The notes: generated from the letters alone by a model not told the origin. Numbered from the stretch's first letter, positions 26,426 through 37,951 are shown. The stretch: 64,000 bases of DNA from Pseudomonadota bacterium (GCA_018817385.1 JAHIUA010000005.1:62001-126000); one strand, 5' to 3'. Numbers and translations: made by a program.

Positions 26426-29400
26426 TCAGAGACCGGGGCATGAGGCACTGACCCTTTGCCATTGCTGTTTCAGCTTTTTCTCAGAAACCTGCATTTCTCT
26501 CTTGATTTCAGGGGCGAAGATGGCAATGCGAAATTCATTGATCATTGCTTGAAAAAGTGACAAGGCTTCCCCGCATTCCTTGGGGAGGTCGGAAAAGTCA
26601 GTCGCTATTTTTTCCCTTTTTTCCAGGTAGGGTTCAAGTTGTCTGGCCTTTATTCGATCTTTGGCCGGGTTGGCATGGGCTCGCTCGATACGAATCATGA
26701 GGGCCTGAAAAAAACGGTCGCAGCCTTCGAGTTCAGAAAATGTTCTCTTCTCAAGAAAATCTGTGGGAAGAATCTCTTCCAAGAGATTCGCATACTCCTT
26801 ATATCGTTCTGGTTCGTGAGAATGACTCTGTCGTGAGAGCTCAGAAAAGCGTTTGATATGATCTGCTGCTTCTTTGCGCTTACGGAGGAGGAGAAGAACC
26901 GTGTCGCAGATCTCCTGGCCTTTCTGGTAGAGACCGCATTGCTGCACCTTGGTAATCCTCTCCTCAAAGATCTTTTTTTCCGGGATTTGCTCCAGATCTG
27001 TGGCAAAGAGTGTTTTCATGATGAAGTGGATCAAGGTGTCGACTGCCTCTTTTCTGTTGCCGATTATGCTGGTGAGCCAGAGAGAGGAAGGGCCTGAGAG
27101 ACTGGTGTGGCAATATTTCTTTAGGTTTTTGAAAGGCTCGGCGAAGTGGAGCTGATAGAGAAAGAGTGAGCCTCTGACGTTGAGTTCCCTGGCCTTTTTG
27201 GGGTCAGTCTCAAAGGAAAGGGTGACTCCGCCGCGATCTCTTTCCTCATGGAGGGCAGGGTAGAGCGATCCTGCCACCTCTTTATCGGCAGTGAAGAGCG
27301 GAATCCGCCTCTCAAGTCCTTCAAAGTCCCAGGTTTTGAAGAGCTTTCCCTGCCAGCGGGAGAGTCGTTGTGAGGTTGCATGATTTGGCATCATTTGCAG
27401 CGTAGGTGACTGATCTGCGTCCTGGAGCAGTTTGTGCAACTCTCTTCCTGCGGCAATGGTTCTGCCGTTTTGATCGTAGAGGAGAAATCGCATGCAGAGA
27501 TGAGGTGGCAGTTCCCTGGGCCAGTCTGCTCGTCCCACCTTGATACGGAATGCCTTAAAGATTCCCTTTTCCAGACCATGAAAGAGAGATCCCTGATAAT
27601 GGGTGCAGTCATCCAGGAGGAGATCCACAGTGCTGCTCAGAGGGATAAGGTGTTTGCGAATCCGTTTTGGCAGGCCCTTGAGTAAAAAGAGCACTTTTTC
27701 CCGGAGAAGACCGGGGACCAGCCATTCAAAACACGTTTCCGAGACTGAGTCGGCTATATCCAGGGGAATACGTACGGTGACCCCGTCATCATCATCACCT
27801 GGTGAGAGATGGTATTGGAGGCTGAATCTGCGCGAGCCCACAGTGAGGTGTCTGGGAAAATGCTGCAGTTCCTGCTCTTCAGGTTTGCGGCTCAGGATGT
27901 CTGTCTCTTTCATTTCCAGAAAAGAGTGGTTGGTTTTTTTTCCCAGAAATCGGTTCAGACTGAAACGATCATAGACCTCGAAGGGCAGTCGCTGTTCGTA
28001 AAACTGGTGGAGGGTGGTGTCGTCCACCAACAGGTCTCGTTTTCTGAGACGTTCTTCTGTGTCCTGCCATTTTTCGAGGAGATCACGATTTTTTTTCAAG
28101 AAGGGATAGTTGTCATGGATCTCGTGTTGTAGGAGTCCGTGTTGAATAAAGATCTCCCTTGCTGCTTCCCGGTTTTTCGGTGATGTTCTGCCAAAGTTGA
28201 CCTGTCTGTCAGCAGAGAGGATAAGGCCAAAGAGGCTGATTTTCTCATCGGCGACCACTTGGCCATTCTTTTTTTGCCAGCGGGGATTGGACCAGGATCG
28301 GCGACAGAGGTGGTCACCCGTTTCAATCAGCCATTCGGGGTCTATGTTGGCGACAGTGAGGGCGTAGAGACGGTTGGTCTCCAGAAAAGATGCCGCGATG
28401 ATCCAGTTGCCGGAACTGTGAAATTGGTTGGAACCGGGAAAAACCATCAGCTCTTTGTTACCGGCTCCCTGGTAAAGTTTTTTCTCTTTCTTGAGTCCGA
28501 TGTTGCGCAGGAAACCGGTGCACAGACTTTTGTGTATAGCCTGGTAAGAAGCAGGCACTGTATTCTCTGTGAAACCCTTCTCCCGGTCGAGAAGGGAGGC
28601 CAGTTGGTCGTGAAGATCAATCCATTCCCGCATCCGTTGAAAAGAAAGGTAGTGGCTTAAACAGAATTTTTTTAATCGATTCCAGGAACGAACCTTGTCC
28701 TGGACCTCGTGGAAAAGATTCCAGATATTGAGGAGGGTGAGGAAATCGGACTGGGGGTGGGCAAATTTTTTGTGGGCACTGTCGGCCTCGGATTCGTGCT
28801 CTGCAGGGCGAACTCTTGGATCCTGGATGGCCAGGGCAGGGGCTATGATTTTGATCTCTCTGAGACAGTTGTTTTCCCGGGCAGCGATGAGGATGCGGGA
28901 AATTGGTGGATCAATGGGGAGTCTGGCCATGAGTTCCCCGATTTCGCTCAGTCTGTTTTGACTGTCAAGTGCGGACAACTCCTTGAGCAGGGCGTAGCCA
29001 TCACGAATGGCACCGGAATGGGGCGGTTCAAGAAAGGGAAAGTCCAAGGGGGAGCCCAGGTCCATGGCGATCATCTGCAGGATGACTTCGGCCAGGTTGG
29101 AACGTTTGATCTCCGGCAGGGTATACTGCTCTCGTCCAAGATAATCTTCTTCTGAATAGAGTCTGATACAGATTCCTGGACCAATGCGTCCGCAGCGGCC
29201 TTTGCGTTGATCAGCGCTGGCCTGTGAAACCCTGGTAATCGGCAGGCTGGTGGTTCTGGCCCGGACGTTATATTGAGAAATTCTGGCGAGACCGGTATCA
29301 ATGACATAGCGAATACCAGGAACCGTGATGGAGGTCTCTGCCACGTTGGTTGCGATAACGATCTTGGTTAATTTAGAGGGTCGAAAGATCTTCTGCTGGT

Positions 29401-30184
29401 CAGCAGCAGGCAGTCTGCCGAACATAGGGAGAATGAGGCTTGATGGAATTCTCTGTTCGAGAAGGGTGCAGCATTCTCTGATGTCTTTTTCTGTGGGGAG
29501 AAAGACAAGCGTATCGCGGGACGGTTCTCTCAGATGCAACTGGACGATGGTTTCTACGCAATGTTCCACATAGGAAAAATCGTCTTTTTCCTCTGATTCG
29601 GTGGGGGGCTGGTACCGTATCTCCACCGGGAAACTGCGCCCTTCCACATTGAGGATTGGGGCGTTGTTAAAGTGACGAGAAAATATTTTCGTGTCAATGG
29701 TAGCAGAGGTGATGATTACTTTGAGGTCAGGCCGCCTGGGCAGAAGTTTCTTGAGGTAGCCGAGGAGGAAATCGATATTGAGGCTTCTTTCATGGGCCTC
29801 ATCTATGATAATCACCCCATAGCGGCGGAGGAGCGGATCCTGCCGGGTTTCGGCGAGGAGGACGCCGTCGGTCATGAATTTTATTCTGGTGGTCTTGCTT
29901 GTTTTGTCTTGAAATCGGATTTTGTAACCAACAAGATCGGCATGTTGTTTCAGCTCTTCGGAGACACGGGAGGCCACCGAAGTCGCTGCCACCCGTCTTG
30001 GCTGGGTGCAACCGATGAGCAACGTGGAATCAGGAGAGGATTCGAGACAGAATTTGGGAAGCTGAGTCGTCTTGCCTGAGCCGGTTTCCCCGGAAATAAT
30101 AATGATCTGATGTTCCTTAAAGAGTTCGAGAAATGATTCTCGATAGGAAACAATGGGGAGCTCTGTCGGGTAGTGAAGTTCCAT
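26426..30184 (-). CDS. hrpA: ATP-dependent RNA helicase HrpA
   Basis: A 1252-residue DEAH-box helicase, near the usual length of HrpA (about 1300 in E. coli). It shows Walker A GETGSGKTTQLP near residue 31, the DEAH motif IIDEAHERS near residue 124, motif III TSATID near residue 159, and helicase C motifs TNVAETSITVPG near residue 281 and QRKGRCGRIGPG near residue 326. HA2 and OB-fold regions follow, then a long HrpA-specific C-terminal domain. E. coli HrpA acts on fimbrial mRNA processing and on stalled ribosomes. The gene is alone on the minus strand. No strong Shine-Dalgarno is visible before the ATG. Confidence 0.95.
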   Translation of the reverse strand: MELHYPTELPIVSYRESFLELFKEHQIIIISGETGSGKTTQLPKFCLESSPDSTLLIGCTQPRRVAATSVASRVSEELKQHADLVGYKIRFQDKTSKTTRIKFMTDGVLLAETRQDPLLRRYGVIIIDEAHERSLNIDFLLGYLKKLLPRRPDLKVIITSATIDTKIFSRHFNNAPILNVEGRSFPVEIRYQPPTESEEKDDFSYVEHCVETIVQLHLREPSRDTLVFLPTEKDIRECCTLLEQRIPSSLILPMFGRLPAADQQKIFRPSKLTKIVIATNVAETSITVPGIRYVIDTGLARISQYNVRARTTSLPITRVSQASADQRKGRCGRIGPGICIRLYSEEDYLGREQYTLPEIKRSNLAEVILQMIAMDLGSPLDFPFLEPPHSGAIRDGYALLKELSALDSQNRLSEIGELMARLPIDPPISRILIAARENNCLREIKIIAPALAIQDPRVRPAEHESEADSAHKKFAHPQSDFLTLLNIWNLFHEVQDKVRSWNRLKKFCLSHYLSFQRMREWIDLHDQLASLLDREKGFTENTVPASYQAIHKSLCTGFLRNIGLKKEKKLYQGAGNKELMVFPGSNQFHSSGNWIIAASFLETNRLYALTVANIDPEWLIETGDHLCRRSWSNPRWQKKNGQVVADEKISLFGLILSADRQVNFGRTSPKNREAAREIFIQHGLLQHEIHDNYPFLKKNRDLLEKWQDTEERLRKRDLLVDDTTLHQFYEQRLPFEVYDRFSLNRFLGKKTNHSFLEMKETDILSRKPEEQELQHFPRHLTVGSRRFSLQYHLSPGDDDDGVTVRIPLDIADSVSETCFEWLVPGLLREKVLFLLKGLPKRIRKHLIPLSSTVDLLLDDCTHYQGSLFHGLEKGIFKAFRIKVGRADWPRELPPHLCMRFLLYDQNGRTIAAGRELHKLLQDADQSPTLQMMPNHATSQRLSRWQGKLFKTWDFEGLERRIPLFTADKEVAGSLYPALHEERDRGGVTLSFETDPKKARELNVRGSLFLYQLHFAEPFKNLKKYCHTSLSGPSSLWLTSIIGNRKEAVDTLIHFIMKTLFATDLEQIPEKKIFEERITKVQQCGLYQKGQEICDTVLLLLRKRKEAADHIKRFSELSRQSHSHEPERYKEYANLLEEILPTDFLEKRTFSELEGCDRFFQALMIRIERAHANPAKDRIKARQLEPYLEKREKIATDFSDLPKECGEALSLFQAMINEFRIAIFAPEIKREMQVSEKKLKQQWQRVSASCPGL

Positions 30185-30612
30185 GGAAGAGGGTGGTTTT
30201 AGATGCTAAGTATGGTATGTTTGCCAGGGGTTGTTTTCTAGAAAAACATAGCTGTTGTGCCTGTTCATCTATTCAGGAGTCAGTTACCGGAAGGTAGAAT
30301 AAGTCCCCCCTATGATCTTGTTCTGCTCTATTTCGATGAATTATCGTGCTATTGTGTTGGCCCTTGAATTTCATACCCTGAATACTTGAATAGTTACTAT
30401 CTGTCATTGAAAAAAGATAAAAGGCCTCCTGCAAGAAGTTGTGCGCTGAGGAAAACACAGAGGTCTAAGGGGTTCCCTCCTGTTTTCACATTGTTTATTG
30501 GGGCGGTTGATCTTCTCTGTGAAAAGTGTAATGGAGACGAGCAGCATGTTCCCTGTGTTTTCCTTCCTGGGGCGCTTGGGTTGATCCTGACCAAAAAAGA
30601 GGAGCATAATCT
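30185..30612. other. intergenic region between hrpA and priA with a possible small frame
   Basis: This spacer between divergent genes should contain both promoters. It also holds an open frame of 76 codons (TTG at 30386 to TGA at 30614-30616) whose stop overlaps, as ATGA, the start of the 49-codon frame that in turn overlaps priA. Its sequence has a CEKCNGDEQ segment but matches nothing I know. Start codon and reality are doubtful. Confidence 0.3.
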
Positions 30613-30762
30613 ATGAAGGTTCTCAAACCGGTCAATCCTGCAGCAGGGTTTGGTAGCAGGTCCCTGTCTAATATCAAGGTCATTCTTGCTCATGGTTGGC
30701 GATATGGAAACCTGAGATCGGCTTTTACGCCCCCTGTCAGGGAGCTGGCGGCAGACGTATGA
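30613..30762 (+). CDS. possible 49-residue leader peptide of priA
   Basis: An ATG with GGAG 8 nt upstream opens a 49-codon frame ending GTATGA, where the TGA overlaps the priA ATG by the classic 4-nt ATGA. The peptide (starting MKVLKPVNPAAGF) matches no family that I know. The good ribosome site and the exact overlap suggest that it is translated and couples priA translation; it may be only a leader. Base composition gives no further support. Confidence 0.4.
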   Translation: MKVLKPVNPAAGFGSRSLSNIKVILAHGWRYGNLRSAFTPPVRELAADV

Positions 30763-33257
30763 CCAGAATCGAAGTGGCTGTTGCCGCCCCGTTGTTTCAG
30801 ACCCTTGCCTACTCGTTTGAGCCGGAAAAAAGTGGTGATCCTGTGGGGAGAAGGGTTCTAGTTCCTTTAGGCAGACAAAGGGTAACTGGATATGTACTGG
30901 GGTTCCTTCCTGAAGAAGATGTCAATTACCGGATATTCCCGATTCTTCAATTTCTCGACAGGGAAGCCCTGTTTCCAGAAAATCTTGTCTCTTTTTTTCG
31001 CTGGATAGCCGACTATTATCATTATCCCATTGGTGAGGTTATCAGGACCGCATTGCCGGGTGGCCTGACTTCCCGGAATCGGAAAATTATTCAGTTAAGT
31101 CCTGAGGGGAGAGAAAAACTGCTTGCCTGGCCACTGTCTGATATTGCTGAGCCGGAATGGTTTGCGGGGTTTCTGGAAAAAGGAGAACTGAGCCCGGCCC
31201 TGAGTGGAAAATTGTCTGCAGATAAACAATGGCGCAAACTTCTTACCGATTTCAAAAAAGAGGGATTGATCTGTTATCAGGACAATCTTGATGAATCGAA
31301 AATAGGTGAGAAGCTCGAACCTTGTTATATCATGCAGACAGCATTGGAACTACCCGAGTCCATTGATGGCAAAGAGGGGAGAAAGGCCTTGATCGCCGCA
31401 GCGAAACAAGAGGGGTATGAGGAGCTGACCATTCCTCTGTTGCGTACCCTCTTTTATCTCTCCACTCTTGCCCGTGAGCAGGGGCAAGAGGTTGTGGCTG
31501 CTCGAGACCTGCGACGTCTCTATGGCGGGGCTTCCAAGTCGTTGCGTGAGCTTGAGCGAAGGGGCCTTGTCTGTTCTACGGAGCGTCGTGTTTATAGAAA
31601 TCCTTTTGGGGAACCCCTTCCTTTCTTTGAAAAGCCGGCAAGGCTCAGTGAAGAACAGGAACAGGTCCTTGGTCAGATTCTGCCTGCCTTAAGAGAGCAG
31701 TCCTTTTCTCCTTTTCTGCTCCATGGCGTGACTGGCTGCGGAAAGACAGAGGTCTATCTGCGGGCTGCTGAATTAACCTTGGAGATGGGACGTGATGTCC
31801 TGATCCTGGTTCCTGAAATTGCCCTTGCCACCCAACTTGAGGCCCACTTTGTTTCACGTTTTGGTGACCAGGTGGTCCTCCTTCATTCCGGGCTCACGCC
31901 TGGACAACGCTTTGATCAGTGGAGTCTGGCAGCCAAAGGGGAGGCTAAGGTGGTCATTGGTGCCAGGTCTGCAGTCTTTGCCCCCCTCTCTGATCCAGGA
32001 TTGATTGTGGTTGATGAAGAACATGACGCTGGCTATAAGCAGGAGGATGGCTTGCGATATCATGGTCGAGATCTGGCCATTCTTCGTGGCCGTTATAATG
32101 AAGCTGTGGTTCTTCTGGGGTCTGGCACTCCGGCCATTAGCAGCTATGCCAAGGCAAAGAGTGGAAAATTTACCTTGCTTACCATGAAAAAGAGGGTGGA
32201 GAATAGACCACTCCCCCAGGTCTCTATTGTTGATTTACGGATAAAATCAGAAAAGAAGAAAAACCAGGCCATAGGCCAAAAGTTAGAGCAGGAATTAGCT
32301 CTCAATCTCCAAGAGCGTCAACAATCTATTCTGCTCCTCAATCGTCGTGGCTTTTCTTCCATCTATCTCTGTCGGGACTGTGGGGAACCGGTTCGTTGTC
32401 TCCATTGTCATGTCTCTTTGACCTATCACAAAAAGGAAGCAAGGCTGGTTTGCCATTATTGTGGTTATGCCTTGAAACAGAATATTATCTGTGGATCCTG
32501 CAGTTCTAACCAACTCATTCCAGTGGGATTTGGTACTGAACGAATTGAACAGGAGATAACAGAGCTTTTTCCCGAGGCGCGTGTGGCTCGCATTGACTCG
32601 GACACGGTTACGGACAGGCGAAGCTTTATTTCCCTGCTCAAAAAAATGCATCAGCGAGAGATTGATATCCTCATCGGTACCCAGATGATAGCCAAAGGTC
32701 ACGATTTTCCGCACGTGACCCTTGTCGGTGTGGTTTGGGCAGATGGTGGACTGAGTATGCCGGACTATCGTGCTGCCGAACGCACCTATCAACTCTTGTC
32801 GCAGGTCACGGGCCGGGCCGGCAGAGGCGAGACACCAGGCAGGGTCATCATCCAGACCCTGCGACCGGAGCATTATGCTATTCAACTGGCCCAGGCTCAT
32901 GACTATGAGCAGCTCTATGAAAAGGAGATGGGGATCAGAAAAAACCCCCTCTTTCCTCCCTTCCTGCGTTTGGTAAATTTAAAGATTTCCGGTTCCAGGG
33001 AGGCTGAGGTGCAGAGGGTAGCCGGACTGATAGCAGAGCTTTGCCGCTCCTGGCAGGGGAAGGGGATAGAAGTGCTGGGTCCGGCACCAGCCCCCATCGA
33101 CCGGATTCGTGATCGTTATCGCTGGCAGGTCCTGCTCAAAGGGAGGTTATCCTCGCAACTCCATGCGGCGTGTAGACAGGTTTTGGAGAATCAGTCCAGT
33201 CTTGCCAGGGGAGATACCAGGATTGCTGTGGACGTGGATCCTGAAAGTATGATGTGA
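30759..33257 (+). CDS. priA: primosomal replication restart helicase PriA
   Basis: An 832-residue 3'-5' DNA helicase that reloads the replisome at collapsed forks. The N-terminal 3'-BD domain begins TRIEVAVAAPLFQTLAY. Walker A is GVTGCGKTEVY near residue 323, Walker B DEEH near residue 419, and the PriA zinc region contains CRDCGEPVRCLHCH, then CHYCGY and CGSCSSN (about residues 540-590). The helicase C motif GRAGRGETPGRV lies near residue 686. Length is slightly above E. coli PriA (732). The ATG is chosen because it matches the family start and overlaps a small upstream frame by 4 nt; an in-frame ATG at 30696 is less likely. Confidence 0.94.
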   Translation: MTRIEVAVAAPLFQTLAYSFEPEKSGDPVGRRVLVPLGRQRVTGYVLGFLPEEDVNYRIFPILQFLDREALFPENLVSFFRWIADYYHYPIGEVIRTALPGGLTSRNRKIIQLSPEGREKLLAWPLSDIAEPEWFAGFLEKGELSPALSGKLSADKQWRKLLTDFKKEGLICYQDNLDESKIGEKLEPCYIMQTALELPESIDGKEGRKALIAAAKQEGYEELTIPLLRTLFYLSTLAREQGQEVVAARDLRRLYGGASKSLRELERRGLVCSTERRVYRNPFGEPLPFFEKPARLSEEQEQVLGQILPALREQSFSPFLLHGVTGCGKTEVYLRAAELTLEMGRDVLILVPEIALATQLEAHFVSRFGDQVVLLHSGLTPGQRFDQWSLAAKGEAKVVIGARSAVFAPLSDPGLIVVDEEHDAGYKQEDGLRYHGRDLAILRGRYNEAVVLLGSGTPAISSYAKAKSGKFTLLTMKKRVENRPLPQVSIVDLRIKSEKKKNQAIGQKLEQELALNLQERQQSILLLNRRGFSSIYLCRDCGEPVRCLHCHVSLTYHKKEARLVCHYCGYALKQNIICGSCSSNQLIPVGFGTERIEQEITELFPEARVARIDSDTVTDRRSFISLLKKMHQREIDILIGTQMIAKGHDFPHVTLVGVVWADGGLSMPDYRAAERTYQLLSQVTGRAGRGETPGRVIIQTLRPEHYAIQLAQAHDYEQLYEKEMGIRKNPLFPPFLRLVNLKISGSREAEVQRVAGLIAELCRSWQGKGIEVLGPAPAPIDRIRDRYRWQVLLKGRLSSQLHAACRQVLENQSSLARGDTRIAVDVDPESMM

Positions 33258-33386
33258 TCTGGTATTGTCCCCTCAGTAAAAAGGTGGAGACATGGGGGCG
33301 ATATGAGCTGGCAGTTGCCTGTGGCGAGGCTTTATATCCGGGAAAGACCAGAGTGCTTTTTTTGATGAATAGAGACAGAAATGAGT

Positions 33387-35162
33387 CTATAAAAGATCAT
33401 TAAAGGAGGTATTCTCGAGTACCAGTTTCGTAAAGTCTTCTGCTGGAATCGCTGGACTGAAAAGATAGCCTTGACCCATGTCGCATCCCATATCACGCAA
33501 CATTCTGAACTGATCACTCGTTTCAATCCCTTCAGCGATCACTGTCATTTCCAGGCTCTGAGCCATGGCAATAATAGCTTGGACAATGGCTGCATCCTGG
33601 GGACTGGTCATGATGTCCTTGACAAAAAACCGGTCGATTTTGATCGAATTAATGGGGAAGGTCTTCAGGTACATCAAGGAGGAATAGCCGGTGCCGAAAT
33701 CATCTACGGAAATGGTCATTCCCAATCCTTTGAGGTGCTGTAAAATCTCTAGCGTTTCCCCGCTTTGTTCAGCCATGACACTTTCAGTAATCTCAACTTC
33801 AAACGAATAGGGCTTCAGGGTACTGTCATCAATGGCACGTCTGAATTTGTCTGGAAGATGCTGCTGTACAAAGTGTTTGCTGGAAATGTTGACTGCCAGC
33901 CGCAGCGGTCGGATCCCATTCTTTTGCCAGTAACACTGTTGTTTAGCCGCCTGGCGAATGACCCAGTCGGTAAAGGGGAGAATCAGACCAAGTTCCTCGA
34001 TAGATGGGATAAAGTCAGATGGCGAAACCTGTCCCAGGGTGGGGTGGTTCCAGCGTGTCAGGCTTTCTGCGCCATTGATTCGACCATCTTGCAAATTGAC
34101 TTGTGGCTGATACCAGAGTGAAAATTCATCATTGGCCACTGCCTTGCGGATAGCGTTTTCAAAGCTGAGGCGCTCTCTCGCTTTGATATTAAGGGACTTT
34201 TTGTAGAACTGAAAACCGTTTTTTCCTTTTTCCTTGGCATGATACATGGCAAGGTCAGCGTGCTTCATAAGAATTTCCGCATTGGTTCCGTCCAGAGGAA
34301 AAATTGAGATGCCTATACTGGCAGAAATAAAGATTTCGTGGGTCTCAATTGTGAAAGCTTGGGCCAGGGATGTGTTGATACGTTGGGCGACCTTACTGGC
34401 ATCTTCAGGATTCCTCAGTTTAGGAAGCATGATGGTAAACTCGTCTCCTCCCAGGCGTGAAACGTAACTCTTTGATTCATTCTTTTTGAGACGACTGAAG
34501 GTGTCGGATTCACGAATACAGGTGTTGATTCTTTCAGCGACATTTTTCAGTAGAATATCGCCGATATGGTGGCCAAGGGTATCGTTGATTGTTTTGAAAC
34601 GATCCAAATCCATAAAGAGGACTGCCAGTTGAGTTTCTTCGGCAGTGCTTTCGGTCAGAACATGTTCCAGGGAATCTTTAAACATCGTTCGATTGGCGAG
34701 GCCGGTTAGATGATCAAAAAAGGCCAATTCCTGGATTTGTTTTTGTTTGTCGACTACATCATTAAAAGCTTCACTGGCACGCAGCATGTATTTGACCCGG
34801 TAATTCAGTACCGGCCAGTTAATCGGTTTCGTAATGAAATCAGTTGCACCCGAATCAAATGCACGGTGGATGGAATCGAGGTCTTCCAGGCCTGTTACCA
34901 TAAGAATCGGGGTATTAATTCCGCGTGAGTGCTTACGGATCGCCCGACAGGTATCAAAACCATCGAGTTTGGGCATCATGACATCAAGGAGGATTGCATC
35001 TGGATGCAATTCTTCAAATTCAGCAACTGCGATCAGGCCATTTTCTGCCTCTGCAACTCTGAATCCTTCTTTCTCAAGACTGGCCCGCATTAAAAGGCGG
35101 GTGGCGAAGTCATCGTCAACTATTTGGATTAATGGATTAAGCTGTGATGCTGTTTTAATCAT
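33387..35162 (-). CDS. response regulator with GGDEF and EAL domains
   Basis: A 591-residue output protein. Order: receiver domain ([11 protein letters not shown], phospho-acceptor Asp in [14 protein letters not shown] near residue 61, Lys in ITKPINWP), GGDEF (about 160-330) with intact GGDEF, and EAL (about 345-585). The EAL signature reads ESL (GAESLTRW), but the other catalytic motifs [25 protein letters not shown] and AEGIE are present, so phosphodiesterase activity is likely. A 12-residue insert separates RESDTFSRL from GGDEF. The ATG overlaps the kinase stop as ATGA, which decides this start over an upstream one. It should be the phosphorylated output of the adjacent kinase, changing c-di-GMP. 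Confidence 0.92.
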   Translation of the reverse strand: MIKTASQLNPLIQIVDDDFATRLLMRASLEKEGFRVAEAENGLIAVAEFEELHPDAILLDVMMPKLDGFDTCRAIRKHSRGINTPILMVTGLEDLDSIHRAFDSGATDFITKPINWPVLNYRVKYMLRASEAFNDVVDKQKQIQELAFFDHLTGLANRTMFKDSLEHVLTESTAEETQLAVLFMDLDRFKTINDTLGHHIGDILLKNVAERINTCIRESDTFSRLKKNESKSYVSRLGGDEFTIMLPKLRNPEDASKVAQRINTSLAQAFTIETHEIFISASIGISIFPLDGTNAEILMKHADLAMYHAKEKGKNGFQFYKKSLNIKARERLSFENAIRKAVANDEFSLWYQPQVNLQDGRINGAESLTRWNHPTLGQVSPSDFIPSIEELGLILPFTDWVIRQAAKQQCYWQKNGIRPLRLAVNISSKHFVQQHLPDKFRRAIDDSTLKPYSFEVEITESVMAEQSGETLEILQHLKGLGMTISVDDFGTGYSSLMYLKTFPINSIKIDRFFVKDIMTSPQDAAIVQAIIAMAQSLEMTVIAEGIETSDQFRMLRDMGCDMGQGYLFSPAIPAEDFTKLVLENTSFNDLL

Positions 35163-37951
35163 GATTGCACCATTTCTGCACGGAGTGGTGCAATAGTTTT
35201 TTGATATTCGTTTTGAGCTTTGGCAAAGAGTTCTGTCGCTCCCTGCAGGGAATTGGTATGACCTTTGTTCTCCAGTTTTTTGAACAGAGTAGATAAGGTC
35301 AAGGCCCCTAGATTGGCGCAACTTGACTTCAAGCTGTGAGCAATTGAGCGAACTTCTGTGGCATCATTGCTCCGTAGGGCTTGATATAATTTATCCATTT
35401 GTTCTGGTGTGTCTTCGAGGTAGAGAGTGATGATGCGGGTGAGAATATCCGGTGCACCATCACTCTGCAGGGCGCGAATGCTTTCCAGTTGTTTTCGGCA
35501 GATTACCTCTTGTTCCGGTTCATTCTCTTGTGCTGTTGTCTCCACCTTGTTAGCTGGTGTTTCTTGAGCCTCCCGCATCTTTTCCGGTAGCCAGCGTTTG
35601 AGTATTGTCTCGACCTGCATTTGTCCGAACGGTTTACTGATATAATCATCCATTTCAGCGGCCAGGCATTTTTCACGATCACCGGTAAGGGCATTGGCAG
35701 TCAGGGCAATCACAGGAATTCGGGTAGCATTGGTTTCCAGATCCTCCATACGTCTAATTGCAGCAGTCGCTTCGTAGCCATCCATGAGCGGCATTTGACA
35801 ATCCATGAAAATAATATCGTAACGGCTATTTTTGAAAGATTCCACTGCCTCCTGACCATTCATGGTCAGATCTACTTTGCAGCCTAACTTGGTCAGCACG
35901 CCCTGGGCAACCTGCTGATTAACGATATTGTCTTCTGCGACTAAGACATGTGCATTAAATCGAGTTACTGCTTTTTTAAAGTTGTATTGGGTGATGAGTT
36001 GATCATCGGTCATCTGATCTCCTTTCATTAAGGCAACCAGACTGTTGTAGAGATCGCTTTGGCGAATCGGTTTGGTCAGGTAGATCTTGACCCCAGCCTC
36101 TTGGGCCAGACGTGCGTCACCACGAATACCAACCGAGGTGAGCATGATTATCTTGGTTTTGTTGATAGCAGGATCCTTTTTGATCAGTCGAGCAACTTCC
36201 AGGCCGTCGATATGCGGCATATTCATATCGAGAATAACCATATCAAAAGGTTTTTCGCTCTCGGCGGCCTGATGAAGCTTGGTCAGCCCTTCAAGGCCAC
36301 TTTTTACATTTTCTTGTTCGCCCCCCCAACTGTTCATCTGATGGGCCAGTAATTTCCGGTTGGTGGCATTGTCGTCTACGATAAGGGTTTTCAGGCCTTT
36401 CAGTTCATTGACTTGGGCCCTGCTGATAAGCTGGGTTCCCAATGCCTTCTTTAAGGTCACCTCGAAACAGAATTCAGAGCCTGTTTCCAGGTGACTGGTG
36501 CAACTGATCTTCCCTCCCATCATCTCTGCCAGTTGTCGTGAAATGGCCAGACCAAGACCGGTGCCGCCATATTTGCGGGTGGTTGACTCATCTGCTTGGG
36601 AAAATGGCTGAAACAACTTTTGACGTTCTTTCCTACTGATACCGATTCCTGTATCACGCACAGAAAAGCGAATAGTTGCATCATCTTCAGTTTCGGTCAC
36701 GACGCAGAGCTGTACTATAACTTCACCTTTATCGGTAAACTTGATAGCATTTCCTATCAGGTTGGTAAGAATCTGTCTGATACGACTGGGATCAGCATTG
36801 GTATAGGGAGGAATATTGGCAGGTATATCAACGATGACCTCCAAGCCCTTGGCATGGGCATTCTGGGCGAGCATTTGCGAGACATCTTCAACGAGTGAGG
36901 GCAGATGGAAATTGATTGTCTCCAGTTCCAGTTTACCTGCTTCGATTTTAGAAAAATCGAGAATGTCGTTGATAATGGTCAACAGTGATTCGCCGGAGGT
37001 CATTATTGTTTCGATGGAGCTTCGCAAATCCTGGTCAAGTTCCCGGTCAAGGGCAATTTCTGCCATCCCCAGAATCCCGTTCATAGGGGTGCGAATTTCA
37101 TGGCTCATGTTGGCAAGAAACTGTGATTTGGCCTGGCTTGCGGTTTGTGCTTTATTGGCAAGGACGATTGCATCATCCATGGCTTCCTGCAATTCAAGGG
37201 TGCGTTCTCGCACCTGTTCTTCAAGATGGTCGTCTCGTTTCTGGATCTGGCTGAGCATGTCGTTAAAGCCAACGGCTAACAGGCCAAGCTCATCTTCACT
37301 GCTTTTTTGGGCCCGCAATCCGTAGTTTTTTTTGTCTGAAACCTGTTTGATTGTGTTGGCCAATTCGATTACTGGAAGAGTAATAATAGATTGGAGGCGA
37401 TTTGCCAGGAGACTGGCAATCAGCAAACCACAAAACAGAATGACCAGGAGGTACAGACCGACTTGGATCATATTCTTATAGAGGTGGCTCATACTGGCTT
37501 GCAGATAGAGAGTCCCAATTTTCTCTCCGTCCAAAAGAATCGGTTGGTATATCTCGAGATGATTATCGTGAAAGATGTAGCCTTGTCTGATCAATTCAGG
37601 GTCATCTATGGAATGTTGATGGGCTTTGGATGTGTTCAGGTCTTGGGTATGGCTGGCAAGAATTAAACCGTCAGGCTGTATGATACGGGAACTAACAATT
37701 GTTTTTTTCTTGCTCAGGGCTATGAGATTATTTTTCAGCGTGTCCATGTCTTGAAAAACCAGGCCGGCGGTACTGTTTTCACTGACAACTTTGGCCAACG
37801 TCTGGAGTTCTTCAATTGCATTTTGCTTGTATAAATACCATTGACTTAGAAAAGTTATGATAAACGTAAGTACTAAGACAAAAGAACAGACACCTAGAAT
37901 GATAAGATTAAGCTTCTGTTTGATAGGTAATTTTCGGAAAAGCGGATTCAT
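35159..37951 (-). CDS. hybrid sensor histidine kinase with two receivers and HPt
   Basis: A 930-residue membrane kinase. Transmembrane helices at about residues 14-36 and 165-188 enclose a periplasmic sensor domain; a HAMP region follows. The HisKA box [14 protein letters not shown] has the phospho-acceptor His near residue 284, and HATPase_c shows [15 protein letters not shown] and GTGLGLAI. Then two receivers ([13 protein letters not shown] with [24 protein letters not shown] with [13 protein letters not shown]) and a C-terminal HPt with [14 protein letters not shown] near residue 863. This is a full phosphorelay in one chain (BarA-like order). It overlaps yfiR-like and REC-GGDEF-EAL genes by 4 nt on each side. 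Confidence 0.94.
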   Translation of the reverse strand: MNPLFRKLPIKQKLNLIILGVCSFVLVLTFIITFLSQWYLYKQNAIEELQTLAKVVSENSTAGLVFQDMDTLKNNLIALSKKKTIVSSRIIQPDGLILASHTQDLNTSKAHQHSIDDPELIRQGYIFHDNHLEIYQPILLDGEKIGTLYLQASMSHLYKNMIQVGLYLLVILFCGLLIASLLANRLQSIITLPVIELANTIKQVSDKKNYGLRAQKSSEDELGLLAVGFNDMLSQIQKRDDHLEEQVRERTLELQEAMDDAIVLANKAQTASQAKSQFLANMSHEIRTPMNGILGMAEIALDRELDQDLRSSIETIMTSGESLLTIINDILDFSKIEAGKLELETINFHLPSLVEDVSQMLAQNAHAKGLEVIVDIPANIPPYTNADPSRIRQILTNLIGNAIKFTDKGEVIVQLCVVTETEDDATIRFSVRDTGIGISRKERQKLFQPFSQADESTTRKYGGTGLGLAISRQLAEMMGGKISCTSHLETGSEFCFEVTLKKALGTQLISRAQVNELKGLKTLIVDDNATNRKLLAHQMNSWGGEQENVKSGLEGLTKLHQAAESEKPFDMVILDMNMPHIDGLEVARLIKKDPAINKTKIIMLTSVGIRGDARLAQEAGVKIYLTKPIRQSDLYNSLVALMKGDQMTDDQLITQYNFKKAVTRFNAHVLVAEDNIVNQQVAQGVLTKLGCKVDLTMNGQEAVESFKNSRYDIIFMDCQMPLMDGYEATAAIRRMEDLETNATRIPVIALTANALTGDREKCLAAEMDDYISKPFGQMQVETILKRWLPEKMREAQETPANKVETTAQENEPEQEVICRKQLESIRALQSDGAPDILTRIITLYLEDTPEQMDKLYQALRSNDATEVRSIAHSLKSSCANLGALTLSTLFKKLENKGHTNSLQGATELFAKAQNEYQKTIAPLRAEMVQS

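Noticed and set aside
29672-30079. 135-codon plus-strand frame inside hrpA
   Set aside because: Antisense to the conserved helicase motifs of HrpA.
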